From Thiobacillus sp. UBA2597 (GTDB lineage: Bacteria; Pseudomonadota; Gammaproteobacteria; Burkholderiales; Thiobacillaceae), in the NCBI GenBank assembly GCA_002339725.1, contig DDKN01000104.1, forward strand, positions 1-7,308: a stretch of 7,308 bases of DNA. The letters are read 5' to 3'. Under the pieces are notes generated by a model. It made no database searches, was not told the DNA's origin, and was given only the letters and a program-made list of their open reading frames with translations. Both the position numbers and the translations under genes were made by a program. Below, piece by piece: positions 1-5,083 of the stretch; within the stretch, counting starts at the first letter, position 1; each line of letters opens with the position of its first letter.

Positions 1-42
1 AAGGGCACAAGAGCCTTCGCCGAAATGATGTCCGCCTGCATT
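1..42. other. Edge segment downstream of pheS, no gene supported
   Basis: These 42 bases follow the pheS stop codon on the minus strand. pheT normally comes next. An ATG lies one base after the pheS TGA, but its reading (MQADIISAKALVP) does not resemble a PheT N-terminus, which usually begins like MKFSExWLR. No ribosome binding site is visible. A weak imperfect dyad (AAGGGC against GCCTT with one bulge, about 1-17) sits at the very edge and cannot be judged without the next bases. Confidence 0.4.
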
Positions 43-1062
43 TCAAGCGAACTGTTTAAGGAAACGGACATCATTTTCAAAGAACAAACGCAGGTCGTCC
101 ACACCGTAGCGCAGCATGGCCAGGCGCTCGACGCCCAGGCCGAAGGCGAAACCCTGGTAGCGCTCGGCGTCGATGCCGACATGGCCGAACACATTGGGAT
201 GGACCATGCCGCAGCCCAGCACCTCGAGCCAGCCGGTATGGCTGCAGACGCGGCAGCCTTTGCCATCGCAGATCACACAGCCGATATCCATCTCGGCCGA
301 AGGCTCGGTGAAAGGAAAGAACGAGGGGCGGAAACGGACCGGCATGGTGTCGCGCTCGAAGAAGCGCTGCATGAAGTCGGCCAGCACCCCTTTCAACTCG
401 GCGAAGGTCACCTGCTCGTCCACCCAGAGACCCTCGACCTGATGGAACATCGGGGTATGGGTCACATCGGAATCGCAGCGATATACCCGACCGGGCGCGA
501 TGATGCGCAACGGCGGCTGGTGCTGCTGCATGTAATGCACCTGCACCGGCGAGGTGTGGGTGCGCAAAAGACGCCCGCCCTCGACATAAAAGGTGTCGTG
601 CATGGCCCGGGCCGGATGGTCCTCGGGGATGTTGAGCGCGGTGAAGTTGTAGAAGTCGGTCTCGACCTCGGGGCCGTCGGCCACGGCAAAACCGATGCTG
701 GCGAACAACTGCTCGATCCGCGCCAGGGTGCGGCTGACCGGATGCAGACCACCCATGGCCTCGCCCCGGCCCGGCAGGGTGACGTCGAGCGACTCTTCCT
801 TGAGCTGGCGCGCCAGCTGCGCCGCCTGGATCGCCTCGCGCCGGGCCTTGAGCAGCGCTTCGACCTGGTCCTTGACCTGGTTGATCCGGGCGCCGGCGGC
901 CTTGCGTTCCTCGGGCGGCAAGGCACCCAGGCCCTTCATCTGCTCGGTGATCAGACCGTTCTTGCCCAAAAACCGGGCCTTGGCCTGATCCAGCGCCGGC
1001 AGGCTGTCGACCGCGGCAAAGGCGGCCTGTGCTTCGCCAAGAATCTCGTCCAACGTATGCAT
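43..1062 (-). CDS. pheS: Phenylalanyl-tRNA synthetase alpha subunit
   Basis: PheS is the catalytic alpha subunit of the cytoplasmic alpha2beta2 enzyme that charges tRNA-Phe with phenylalanine using ATP. The product is 339 residues, within the usual 325-350. Residues 1-90 form the helical N-terminal arm that binds tRNA. The class II synthetase core follows, with THTSPVQ (168-174), the motif 2 region GRVYRCDSD to FHQVEGLWVD (191-215), and motif 3 GFAFGLGVERLAMLRYG (304-320). The protein ends in the typical FLKQF. Four cysteines (C262, C265, C270, C273) form a CxxC-x4-CxxC cluster between motifs 2 and 3. E. coli PheS has a shorter stretch there; Gram-positive PheS proteins have a similar cluster. 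The ATG start is preceded only by a weak GAG, with no good Shine-Dalgarno sequence, and by an intrinsic terminator 12 nt upstream. It is the last gene of the thrS block in this window; its partner pheT should lie to the left. Confidence 0.97.
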   Translation of the reverse strand: MHTLDEILGEAQAAFAAVDSLPALDQAKARFLGKNGLITEQMKGLGALPPEERKAAGARINQVKDQVEALLKARREAIQAAQLARQLKEESLDVTLPGRGEAMGGLHPVSRTLARIEQLFASIGFAVADGPEVETDFYNFTALNIPEDHPARAMHDTFYVEGGRLLRTHTSPVQVHYMQQHQPPLRIIAPGRVYRCDSDVTHTPMFHQVEGLWVDEQVTFAELKGVLADFMQRFFERDTMPVRFRPSFFPFTEPSAEMDIGCVICDGKGCRVCSHTGWLEVLGCGMVHPNVFGHVGIDAERYQGFAFGLGVERLAMLRYGVDDLRLFFENDVRFLKQFA

Positions 1063-1073
1063 ATCGGGCTCTG

Positions 1074-1109
1074 CAAAACAAAAGGGAGGCCCGGTGAGAG
1101 GCCTCCCTT
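1074..1109 (-). terminator. Intrinsic terminator/attenuator between rplT and pheS
   Basis: A perfect 10-bp inverted repeat (AAGGGAGGCC at 1082-1091 and GGCCTCCCTT at 1100-1109) encloses an 8-nt loop. Read on the minus strand, the stem is followed by TTGTTTTG, so the transcript has a GC-rich hairpin with a U-rich tail. It lies 21 nt after the rplT stop and just before the pheS start. Its position matches the pheM attenuator of E. coli, but there is no start codon between rplT and the hairpin that could encode a phenylalanine-rich leader peptide. It probably terminates part of the transcripts, so that less pheS than rplT mRNA is made. That role is inferred from position and structure. Confidence 0.85.
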
Positions 1110-1130
1110 GATTGGGGTTCGGGGGACCGC

Positions 1131-1496
1131 TTAGGCCCCCAGGCTGGCCTTGGCCTGCTCAACCACCTTGGCGAACGCCGGCTGATCGAACACCGCCATG
1201 TCGGCCAGGACCTTGCGGTCGATGTCGATCGAGGCCTTCTTCAGGCCGTTCATGAACTGGCTGTAGTTCATCTCGACGCCCATCTCGCGCACCGCGGCGT
1301 TGATGCGGGCGATCCACAGGGCACGGAATTGGCGCTTGCGCTGACGCCGGTCGCGGTAGGCATACTGGCCCGCCTTCATCACCGCTTCTTTGGCGACGCG
1401 GAAGACATTGCCGCGACGACCACGGTAGCCTTTGGCCGCGTCCATCACCTTCTTGTGGTGGGCGCGGGCGATAGTTCCACGTTTAACTCGGGGCAT
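1131..1496 (-). CDS. rplT: 50S ribosomal protein L20
   Basis: L20 binds 23S rRNA early in assembly of the large ribosomal subunit; in E. coli it also represses translation of rpmI-rplT. The product is 121 residues, close to the usual 117-120. It begins MPRVKRGTIARAHHKKV and carries the family signature around KRQFRALWIARINAAVR (54-70). The basic N-terminal half is the extended rRNA-binding tail and the C-terminal half (about 60-121) is the globular domain. The reading frame is open upstream, but this ATG is the correct start: it matches the family and has AAGGAG (1504-1509) 7 nt before it. That Shine-Dalgarno sequence overlaps the rpmI stop codon, with only 11 nt between the genes, so the two are almost certainly translationally coupled. 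Confidence 0.98.
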   Translation of the reverse strand: MPRVKRGTIARAHHKKVMDAAKGYRGRRGNVFRVAKEAVMKAGQYAYRDRRQRKRQFRALWIARINAAVREMGVEMNYSQFMNGLKKASIDIDRKVLADMAVFDQPAFAKVVEQAKASLGA

Positions 1497-1507
1497 GGTT
1501 CGACTCC

Positions 1508-1705
1508 TTAGGCGTAGGGCAGCATGGCGCGAACGTGACCCACGTCCACGGCGGCGACACCGCCCATGCCACGCAGGTTGCGCTTGCGCTTGGTGCTTTT
1601 CTTGGTGAGGATGTGGCGCAGATAGGCATGACTGCGCTTGACGCTGCCGCTGCCACGCACGCGGAAGCGTTTTTTCGCCCCGCTCTTGGTCTTCATCTTG
1701 GGCAT
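1508..1705 (-). CDS. rpmI: 50S ribosomal protein L35
   Basis: L35 is a small, very basic protein of the large ribosomal subunit. The product is 65 residues, the standard length. It opens with the family signature MPKMKTKSGAKKRF (1-14), followed by the conserved HAYLRHILTKKSTKRKRNLRG (26-46). The start is ATG with a good Shine-Dalgarno sequence, AAAGGAG (1713-1719), 7 nt upstream. It follows infC after a structured 180-nt gap and is coupled to rplT by an 11-nt spacer. In E. coli this is the gene at which L20 repression acts, reaching rplT through coupling. The same layout here makes that control plausible. Confidence 0.98.
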   Translation of the reverse strand: MPKMKTKSGAKKRFRVRGSGSVKRSHAYLRHILTKKSTKRKRNLRGMGGVAAVDVGHVRAMLPYA

Positions 1706-1885
1706 GTGAATGCTCCTTTACTCTTGGATGCCGGCAGGTGACCCCCAGTTGCGGGGATGCTTGACCGACCTGTCGGCACTTGTCCGATGCGGTTGTTGAC
1801 GAGGCCCGCATCCAGCCTCTCGAACCTGGATTCCCGCCCTTGTGCCCTTCAGGGTATCCGCGGGAATGACCCGGCTAACGCCCGG
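1706..1885 (-). promoter_or_regulatory. Structured infC-rpmI gap, candidate L20 operator leader
   Basis: This 180-nt gap has no gene. In the minus-strand transcript it holds several dyads. ATTCCCGC/GCGGGAAT (1830-1837 with 1860-1867) encloses a small CCC-TGAA-GGG hairpin. ATCCAG/CTGGAT (1810-1815 with 1826-1831) follows. Next come a short CCGAC/GTCGG stem near 1765-1775 and CCCC/GGGG (1742-1756). A long-range pairing is possible between TGGATGCGGGC (1804-1814) and GCCGGCATCCA (1725-1735): 7 bp, one G-G mismatch, then 3 bp. This would end 5 nt from the rpmI Shine-Dalgarno sequence and exclude the ATCCAG hairpin. No U-run follows any stem, so it does not look like a terminator, and I see no convincing promoter. 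In E. coli, L20 represses rpmI through a pseudoknot in this region. Function here is inferred from position and pairing. Confidence 0.4.
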
Positions 1886-2407
1886 TCACTTCTTTTTCTT
1901 CGGCGCCATCACCATGACCATCTGACGGCCTTCCAGCTTGGGGAACTGCTCCACCGTCCCCAGTTCCGCCAGATCGGTCTCGATCCGCTTCAGCTGCGCC
2001 ACACCGAATTCCTGGTGGGCCATTTCACGACCGCGGAAGCGCAAGGTCACCTTCACCTTGTCGCCCTCCTCCAGAAAGCGCGTCATGTTGCGCAGCTTGA
2101 TCTGGTAGTCGTTCTCGTCGGTGCCTGGCCGGAATTTGACTTCCTTGACCTGGATCTGCTTCTGCTTGAGCTTGGCTTCGTGCTGCCGCTTTTGTTCCTG
2201 GTATTTGTATTTGCCGTAATCCATGATCCGGCAAACCGGCGGGTTCGCCGTGGGGGCAATCTCCACCAGGTCCAGCTCGGCGTCTTCCGCCTTGAGCATC
2301 GCCTCTCTCAGACTCACGACGCCGAGTTGTTCGCCGTCGCTCCCGATCAATCGAACCTCGGGCGCATCGATCTCGCCGTTGATTCGCAGCTCTTTTTCCT
2401 GTGCTAT
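1886..2407 (-). CDS. infC: Translation initiation factor IF-3
   Basis: IF3 binds the 30S subunit, prevents premature joining of subunits and rejects wrong start codons and wrong initiator tRNA. With the start chosen here it has 173 residues (family about 170-180). The N-terminal domain begins QEKELRINGEIDAPEVRLIG. The family signature RIMDYGKYKYQEQKR is at about 60-74, followed by a basic linker (to about 85) and the C-terminal domain with FRPGTDENDYQIKLRN and RFRGREMAHQEFG. It ends in PKKKK. I choose an ATA start codon at 2405-2407, because AGGAG (2415-2419) lies 7 nt before it. A TTG at 2411-2413 is only 1 nt from the AGGAG, too close, and there is no in-frame ATG or GTG nearby. AUA/AUU/AUC starts are a hallmark of infC and allow IF3 to repress its own translation. 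Confidence 0.95.
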   Translation of the reverse strand: MAQEKELRINGEIDAPEVRLIGSDGEQLGVVSLREAMLKAEDAELDLVEIAPTANPPVCRIMDYGKYKYQEQKRQHEAKLKQKQIQVKEVKFRPGTDENDYQIKLRNMTRFLEEGDKVKVTLRFRGREMAHQEFGVAQLKRIETDLAELGTVEQFPKLEGRQMVMVMAPKKKK

Positions 2408-2414
2408 CGCCAAG

Positions 2415-2419
2415 CTCCT
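2415..2419 (-). promoter_or_regulatory. infC ribosome binding site that fixes an ATA start
   Basis: AGGAG on the minus strand lies 1 nt from TTG (2411-2413) and 7 nt from ATA (2405-2407). Normal spacing is 5-9 nt, so it supports initiation at ATA and argues against TTG. Confidence 0.75.
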
Positions 2420-2435
2420 GAAAAATTGACCAAAT

Positions 2436-2465
2436 GCTAAGGGCGCCCGATCAGGCGCCCTTCAG
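2436..2465 (-). other. Strong hairpin spanning the thrS stop codon
   Basis: A 9-bp perfect GC-rich stem (AAGGGCGCC at 2439-2447 with GGCGCCCTT at 2454-2462) extends by 3 bp across a single bulge to 2436 and 2465. The 6-nt loop contains the thrS TGA stop. In the minus transcript the stem is followed by AGCATTTGG, and the only T-run (TTTTT) starts about 9 nt further on. It is therefore not a standard intrinsic terminator. It may partly attenuate, act as an RNA processing or stability site, or limit ribosome read-in to infC. The role is unknown. Confidence 0.6.
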
Positions 2466-4355
2466 CTCCTGCCGCAGCCGCGCGATCAGCTGGTCCAGGT
2501 CCATCTGGCCCAGGTCTTCGCCGCCGCGGACGCGTACAGCCACTTTGCCCTCTGCCCGCTCCTTGTCGCCGACCACCAGCTGGTACGGCACGCGCTGCAT
2601 GGAGTGCTCGCGGATTTTATAGGTAATCTTTTCGTTTCTCAAGTCCGAAATGACCCTGAACCCTTGTTTTTTAAGGGCTTCTTTCACCTGTTCGGCATAG
2701 TCGGCCTGAGCGTCGGTGATATTCATCACCACCGCCTGGACCGGCGCCAGCCACAGGGGGAAATTGCCGGCATAGTGCTCGATCAGGATGCCGATGAAGC
2801 GCTCCATGGAGCCGACGATGGCGCGGTGCAGCATGACCGGGGGTTTCCGGCTGTTGTCCTCGGCCACGTATTCGGCGTTAAGGCGTACCGGCAGGTTGAA
2901 GTCGAGCTGGATGGTGCCGCACTGCCAGAGCCGGCCCAGGCTGTCTTTCAGGGTGAATTCGATCTTGGGCCCATAGAAGGCGCCCTCCCCCGGCTGCAGG
3001 TCGTAGGCCAGGCCGTTCTGCTGGAGGGCGGCGGCCAGGGCGGCCTCGGCGCGATCCCAGGTCTCGTCGCTGCCCACCCGCTTCTCGGGCCGGGTGGAGA
3101 GCTTGACCAGCACGTCGTTAAAGCCGAAATCGGCATAGACCGACTGCAGCATCCTGATGAACTCGGACACCTCGCCCTGCACCTGCTCTTCGGTGCAGAA
3201 GATGTGGGCATCGTCCTGGACGAAGGCGCGCACCCGCATCAGGCCGTGCAGCGAGCCGGACGGCTCGTTGCGGTGGCAGGAGCCGAACTCGGCCAGCCGC
3301 AGCGGCAGATCGCGGTAGGAATGCAGGCCGTGATTGAAGATCTGCACGTGGCCCGGGCAGTTCATCGGCTTGACCGCGTAGTCGCGGTTCTCCGAGGCCG
3401 TGGTGAACATGTTCTCGCGGTAGTTCTCCCAGTGGCCGGACTTCTCCCACAGGCTGCGGTCCATCACGGTCGGGGTCTTCACCTCCTGATAGCCGTATTC
3501 GCGGAACTTGCCCCGCAGATACTGCTCGATCTCCTGCCAGATCACCCAGCCGTGCGGGTGCCAGAACACCATGCCCGGCGCCTCGTCCTGCATGTGGAAC
3601 AGGTCGAGCTGTTTGCCCAGGCGGCGGTGATCGCGCTTCTCCGCCTCTTCCAGCCGGTGCAGGTAGGCCTCCAGGTCTTCCTTCCTGGCCCAGGCCGTGC
3701 CGTAGATGCGCTGCAGCATCTCGTTCTTCGAGTCGCCGCGCCAGTAGGCCCCGGCCACCTTCATCAGCTTGAACACCTTGAGCTTGCCGGTGGAGGGCAC
3801 GTGCGGGCCGCGGCAGAGGTCGACGAAGTCGCCCTCGCGGTAGAGCGAAATGGTCTCGCCCGCGGGGATGCTGGCGATGATCTCGGCCTTGTAGTGCTCG
3901 CCGATGGACTTGAAGAACTCGACCGCCTTGTCGCGTTCCCATTCCTCGCGCACTACCGGGATGTCCTTTTTGGCCAGCTCCAGCATGCGCTTTTCGATGG
4001 CGGCCAGGTCTTCCGGGGTGAACGGGCGCTTGTAGGAAAAATCGTAGTAGAAGCCGTCCTCGATCACCGGGCCGATGGTGACCTGGGCCTCGGGGAACAG
4101 CTCCTTCACCGCATAAGCCATGAGGTGGGCCATGGAGTGGCGGATCAGCTCCAGGCCCTCGGCGTCCTTGTCGGTGATGATGGCCAGATCGGCATCGTGC
4201 TCGATGCGGTAGGCGGTGTCGACCAGACGGCCGTTGACCTTGCCGGCCAAGGCTGCCCGGGCCAGGCCGGCGCCGATGCTGGCCGCCACCTGGGCCACGG
4301 TCACCGGCTCGTCGAACCTGCGCTCGGAGCCATCGGGAAGACGGATAACGGGCAT
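2451..4355 (-). CDS. thrS: Threonyl-tRNA synthetase
   Basis: ThrS charges tRNA-Thr with threonine using ATP and removes mischarged serine. The product is 634 residues, close to the 642 of E. coli ThrS. The domains, in order, are: TGS (1-62); the N2 editing domain with H73 and H77 of HSMAH and C181/H185 of DLCRGPH; the class II catalytic core (about 245-535) with motif 2 around CHRNEPSGSLHG (360-371); and the anticodon-binding domain (about 537-634). The zinc ligands of the active site are present as C333 (MNCPGH), H384 (DDAHIF) and H510 (MLHRA). The ATG start matches the family N-terminus MPVIRLPDGS, with AGAGG 9 nt upstream. A terminator hairpin lies just 22 nt before the start, leaving no room for an ordinary promoter between the two. 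The tRNA-Thr-like operator arm of the E. coli thrS leader is not recognisable. Confidence 0.98.
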   Translation of the reverse strand: MPVIRLPDGSERRFDEPVTVAQVAASIGAGLARAALAGKVNGRLVDTAYRIEHDADLAIITDKDAEGLELIRHSMAHLMAYAVKELFPEAQVTIGPVIEDGFYYDFSYKRPFTPEDLAAIEKRMLELAKKDIPVVREEWERDKAVEFFKSIGEHYKAEIIASIPAGETISLYREGDFVDLCRGPHVPSTGKLKVFKLMKVAGAYWRGDSKNEMLQRIYGTAWARKEDLEAYLHRLEEAEKRDHRRLGKQLDLFHMQDEAPGMVFWHPHGWVIWQEIEQYLRGKFREYGYQEVKTPTVMDRSLWEKSGHWENYRENMFTTASENRDYAVKPMNCPGHVQIFNHGLHSYRDLPLRLAEFGSCHRNEPSGSLHGLMRVRAFVQDDAHIFCTEEQVQGEVSEFIRMLQSVYADFGFNDVLVKLSTRPEKRVGSDETWDRAEAALAAALQQNGLAYDLQPGEGAFYGPKIEFTLKDSLGRLWQCGTIQLDFNLPVRLNAEYVAEDNSRKPPVMLHRAIVGSMERFIGILIEHYAGNFPLWLAPVQAVVMNITDAQADYAEQVKEALKKQGFRVISDLRNEKITYKIREHSMQRVPYQLVVGDKERAEGKVAVRVRGGEDLGQMDLDQLIARLRQELKGA

Positions 4356-4377
4356 GGTGCCTAACCTCTAAAACGAC

Positions 4378-4401
4378 AAAAGCCAGAAGAATCTGGCTTT
4401 T
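4378..4401 (-). terminator. Intrinsic terminator between tRNA-Val and thrS
   Basis: A perfect 10-bp stem (AAAAGCCAGA at 4378-4387, TCTGGCTTTT at 4392-4401) closes a 4-nt loop. In the minus transcript the hairpin ends in CUUUU followed by GUCGUUUU. It lies 9 nt after the tRNA CCA end and 22 nt before the thrS ATG. It is symmetric (A-run and T-run) and could work in both directions, but no gene approaches from the left on the plus strand. It ends the tRNA transcript; any read-through would supply thrS. Confidence 0.88.
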
Positions 4402-4410
4402 GAATGTAGC

Positions 4411-4487
4411 TGGTAGGCGCGATTGGACTCGAACCAACGACCCCCACCATGTCAAGGTGATGCTCTAACCAGCTGAGCTACGCGCCT
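4411..4487 (-). tRNA. tRNA-Val (anticodon GAC)
   Basis: The 77-nt minus-strand gene folds as a full cloverleaf. The acceptor is AGGCGCG paired with CGCGCCT, the D-stem is GCTC/GAGC, the anticodon stem is TCACC/GGTGG around loop TTGACAT, and the T-arm is GTTGG-TTCGAGT-CCAAT. The discriminator A and an encoded CCA follow (CCA at 4411-4413). The anticodon GAC (4451-4453 on the plus strand) reads valine codons GUC and GUU. It has its own promoter upstream and a terminator downstream. Confidence 0.97.
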
Positions 4488-4499
4488 AAAGAGCTGGGC

Positions 4500-4528
4500 A
4501 TTGTATACGCTCACCCGGCCGGGGGCAA
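4500..4528 (-). promoter_or_regulatory. Sigma70-type promoter of tRNA-Val
   Basis: On the minus strand, a -35 box TTGCCC (4523-4528, 4 of 6 to consensus) is 17 bp from a -10 box TACAAT (4500-4505, 5 of 6). The mature tRNA begins 12 nt after the -10, giving a 5' leader of about 5 nt. This may also be the main promoter for thrS and the genes after it, by read-through. Confidence 0.8.
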
Positions 4529-4529
4529 T

Positions 4530-4550
4530 CGCCATTTGCACATGGCGCAA
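4530..4550. promoter_or_regulatory. Overlapping dyads between divergent promoters
   Basis: CGCCAT (4530-4535) and ATGGCG (4542-4547) form a 6-bp inverted repeat. A second dyad, TTGC/GCAA (4536-4539 with 4547-4550), overlaps it. They sit directly upstream of the tRNA-Val -35 box and 11 bp before the bcp -35 box. This could be a regulator site serving both promoters; no known consensus was recognised. Confidence 0.25.
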
Positions 4551-4560
4551 TGGCCCGGGC

Positions 4561-4589
4561 TTGCCGGCCTGCGGCGGGCGACGTTTAAT
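4561..4589 (+). promoter_or_regulatory. Sigma70-type promoter of the peroxiredoxin gene
   Basis: A -35 box TTGCCG (4561-4566, 4 of 6) is 17 bp from a -10 box TTTAAT (4584-4589, 5 of 6). Transcription would begin near 4596, leaving a leader of about 22 nt that includes the ribosome binding site GAGGAG at 4607-4612. Confidence 0.65.
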
Positions 4590-4618
4590 CCGGTCATTCC
4601 AACGCCGAGGAGCCGATC

Positions 4619-5083
4619 ATGCTGAGCAGGAACCAGCCCGCACCGGGCTTTCGCTGCGCCGACCAGGATGGCCAAATGGTCGATCTCGCCGACTTCCAGG
4701 GCAAAAAGCACGTGGTCCTGTATTTTTACCCCAAGGACGACACCCCGGGCTGCACCATCGAGGCCAACCAGTTCACCGCCCTGATCGATGAATTCGACCG
4801 GCTCGACACCGTGGTGCTCGGCGTCAGCAGGGACCCCTGCGAGAGCCACCGCGCCTTCATCGGCAAGTTCGGGCTCAAGGTCCGCCTGCTGGCCGACACC
4901 ACGGGCGATCTGTGCGAGCGCTACGGCGTCTGGCAAGAGAAGGAAAAGAACGGCGAGAAAAAACCGGGCATCGTCCGCTCCACCTTCATCATCGACAAGG
5001 CCGGCCGGCTGGCCGACGTCGAATACAACGTCAGCCCCGACGGCCATGCCCAGGCCGTGCTGGAGAAGATCAAGGCGCTATGA
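4619..5083 (+). CDS. bcp: Peroxiredoxin, BCP/PrxQ family (thiol peroxidase)
   Basis: This is a cytoplasmic thiol-dependent peroxidase that reduces hydrogen peroxide and organic hydroperoxides, normally recycled by thioredoxin. At 154 residues it has the usual BCP length. The thioredoxin-like fold carries the active-site motif YPKDDTPGCT (37-46) with peroxidatic C45, the supporting T42 and an arginine at 120 (GIVRSTF). The resolving cysteine five residues after C45 in E. coli BCP is asparagine here (N50). The alternative PrxQ site in helix 3 is isoleucine (about I82). The remaining cysteines are C23?-free: only C13, C74 and C99, so C74 or C99 would have to resolve, or the enzyme works as a 1-Cys type. 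The ATG has GAGGAG 6 nt upstream. The gene runs divergently from tRNA-Val and its last 6 nt overlap the transporter gene tail to tail. Confidence 0.93.
   Translation: MLSRNQPAPGFRCADQDGQMVDLADFQGKKHVVLYFYPKDDTPGCTIEANQFTALIDEFDRLDTVVLGVSRDPCESHRAFIGKFGLKVRLLADTTGDLCERYGVWQEKEKNGEKKPGIVRSTFIIDKAGRLADVEYNVSPDGHAQAVLEKIKAL

Noticed and set aside
1110..1130. pheM-like leader peptide before the pheS attenuator
   Set aside because: There is no ATG, GTG or TTG start with Phe codons between the rplT stop and the hairpin.
25..1134. 369-codon plus-strand open frame opposite pheS
   Set aside because: Antisense shadow of pheS caused by high GC; no recognisable domain.
1497..1811. Extension of the rplT frame to 226 residues
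   Set aside because: The extra codons overlap rpmI in another frame. The family N-terminus MPRVKRGT and the AAGGAG site fix the start at 1496.
2604..4364. 586-codon plus-strand open frame opposite thrS
   Set aside because: It is exactly antisense to an unmistakable thrS. Its translation is low-complexity (rich in Leu, Gly, Val, His, Asp) as expected from GC-rich codon bias, and no family motif or ribosome binding site supports it.
4420..4460. Perfect TTGACA in the tRNA-Val anticodon region as a -35 box for thrS
   Set aside because: At 16-18 bp spacing the -10 would be TTCGAG, TCGAGT or CGAGTC, all poor. The motif is simply the valine anticodon loop sequence.
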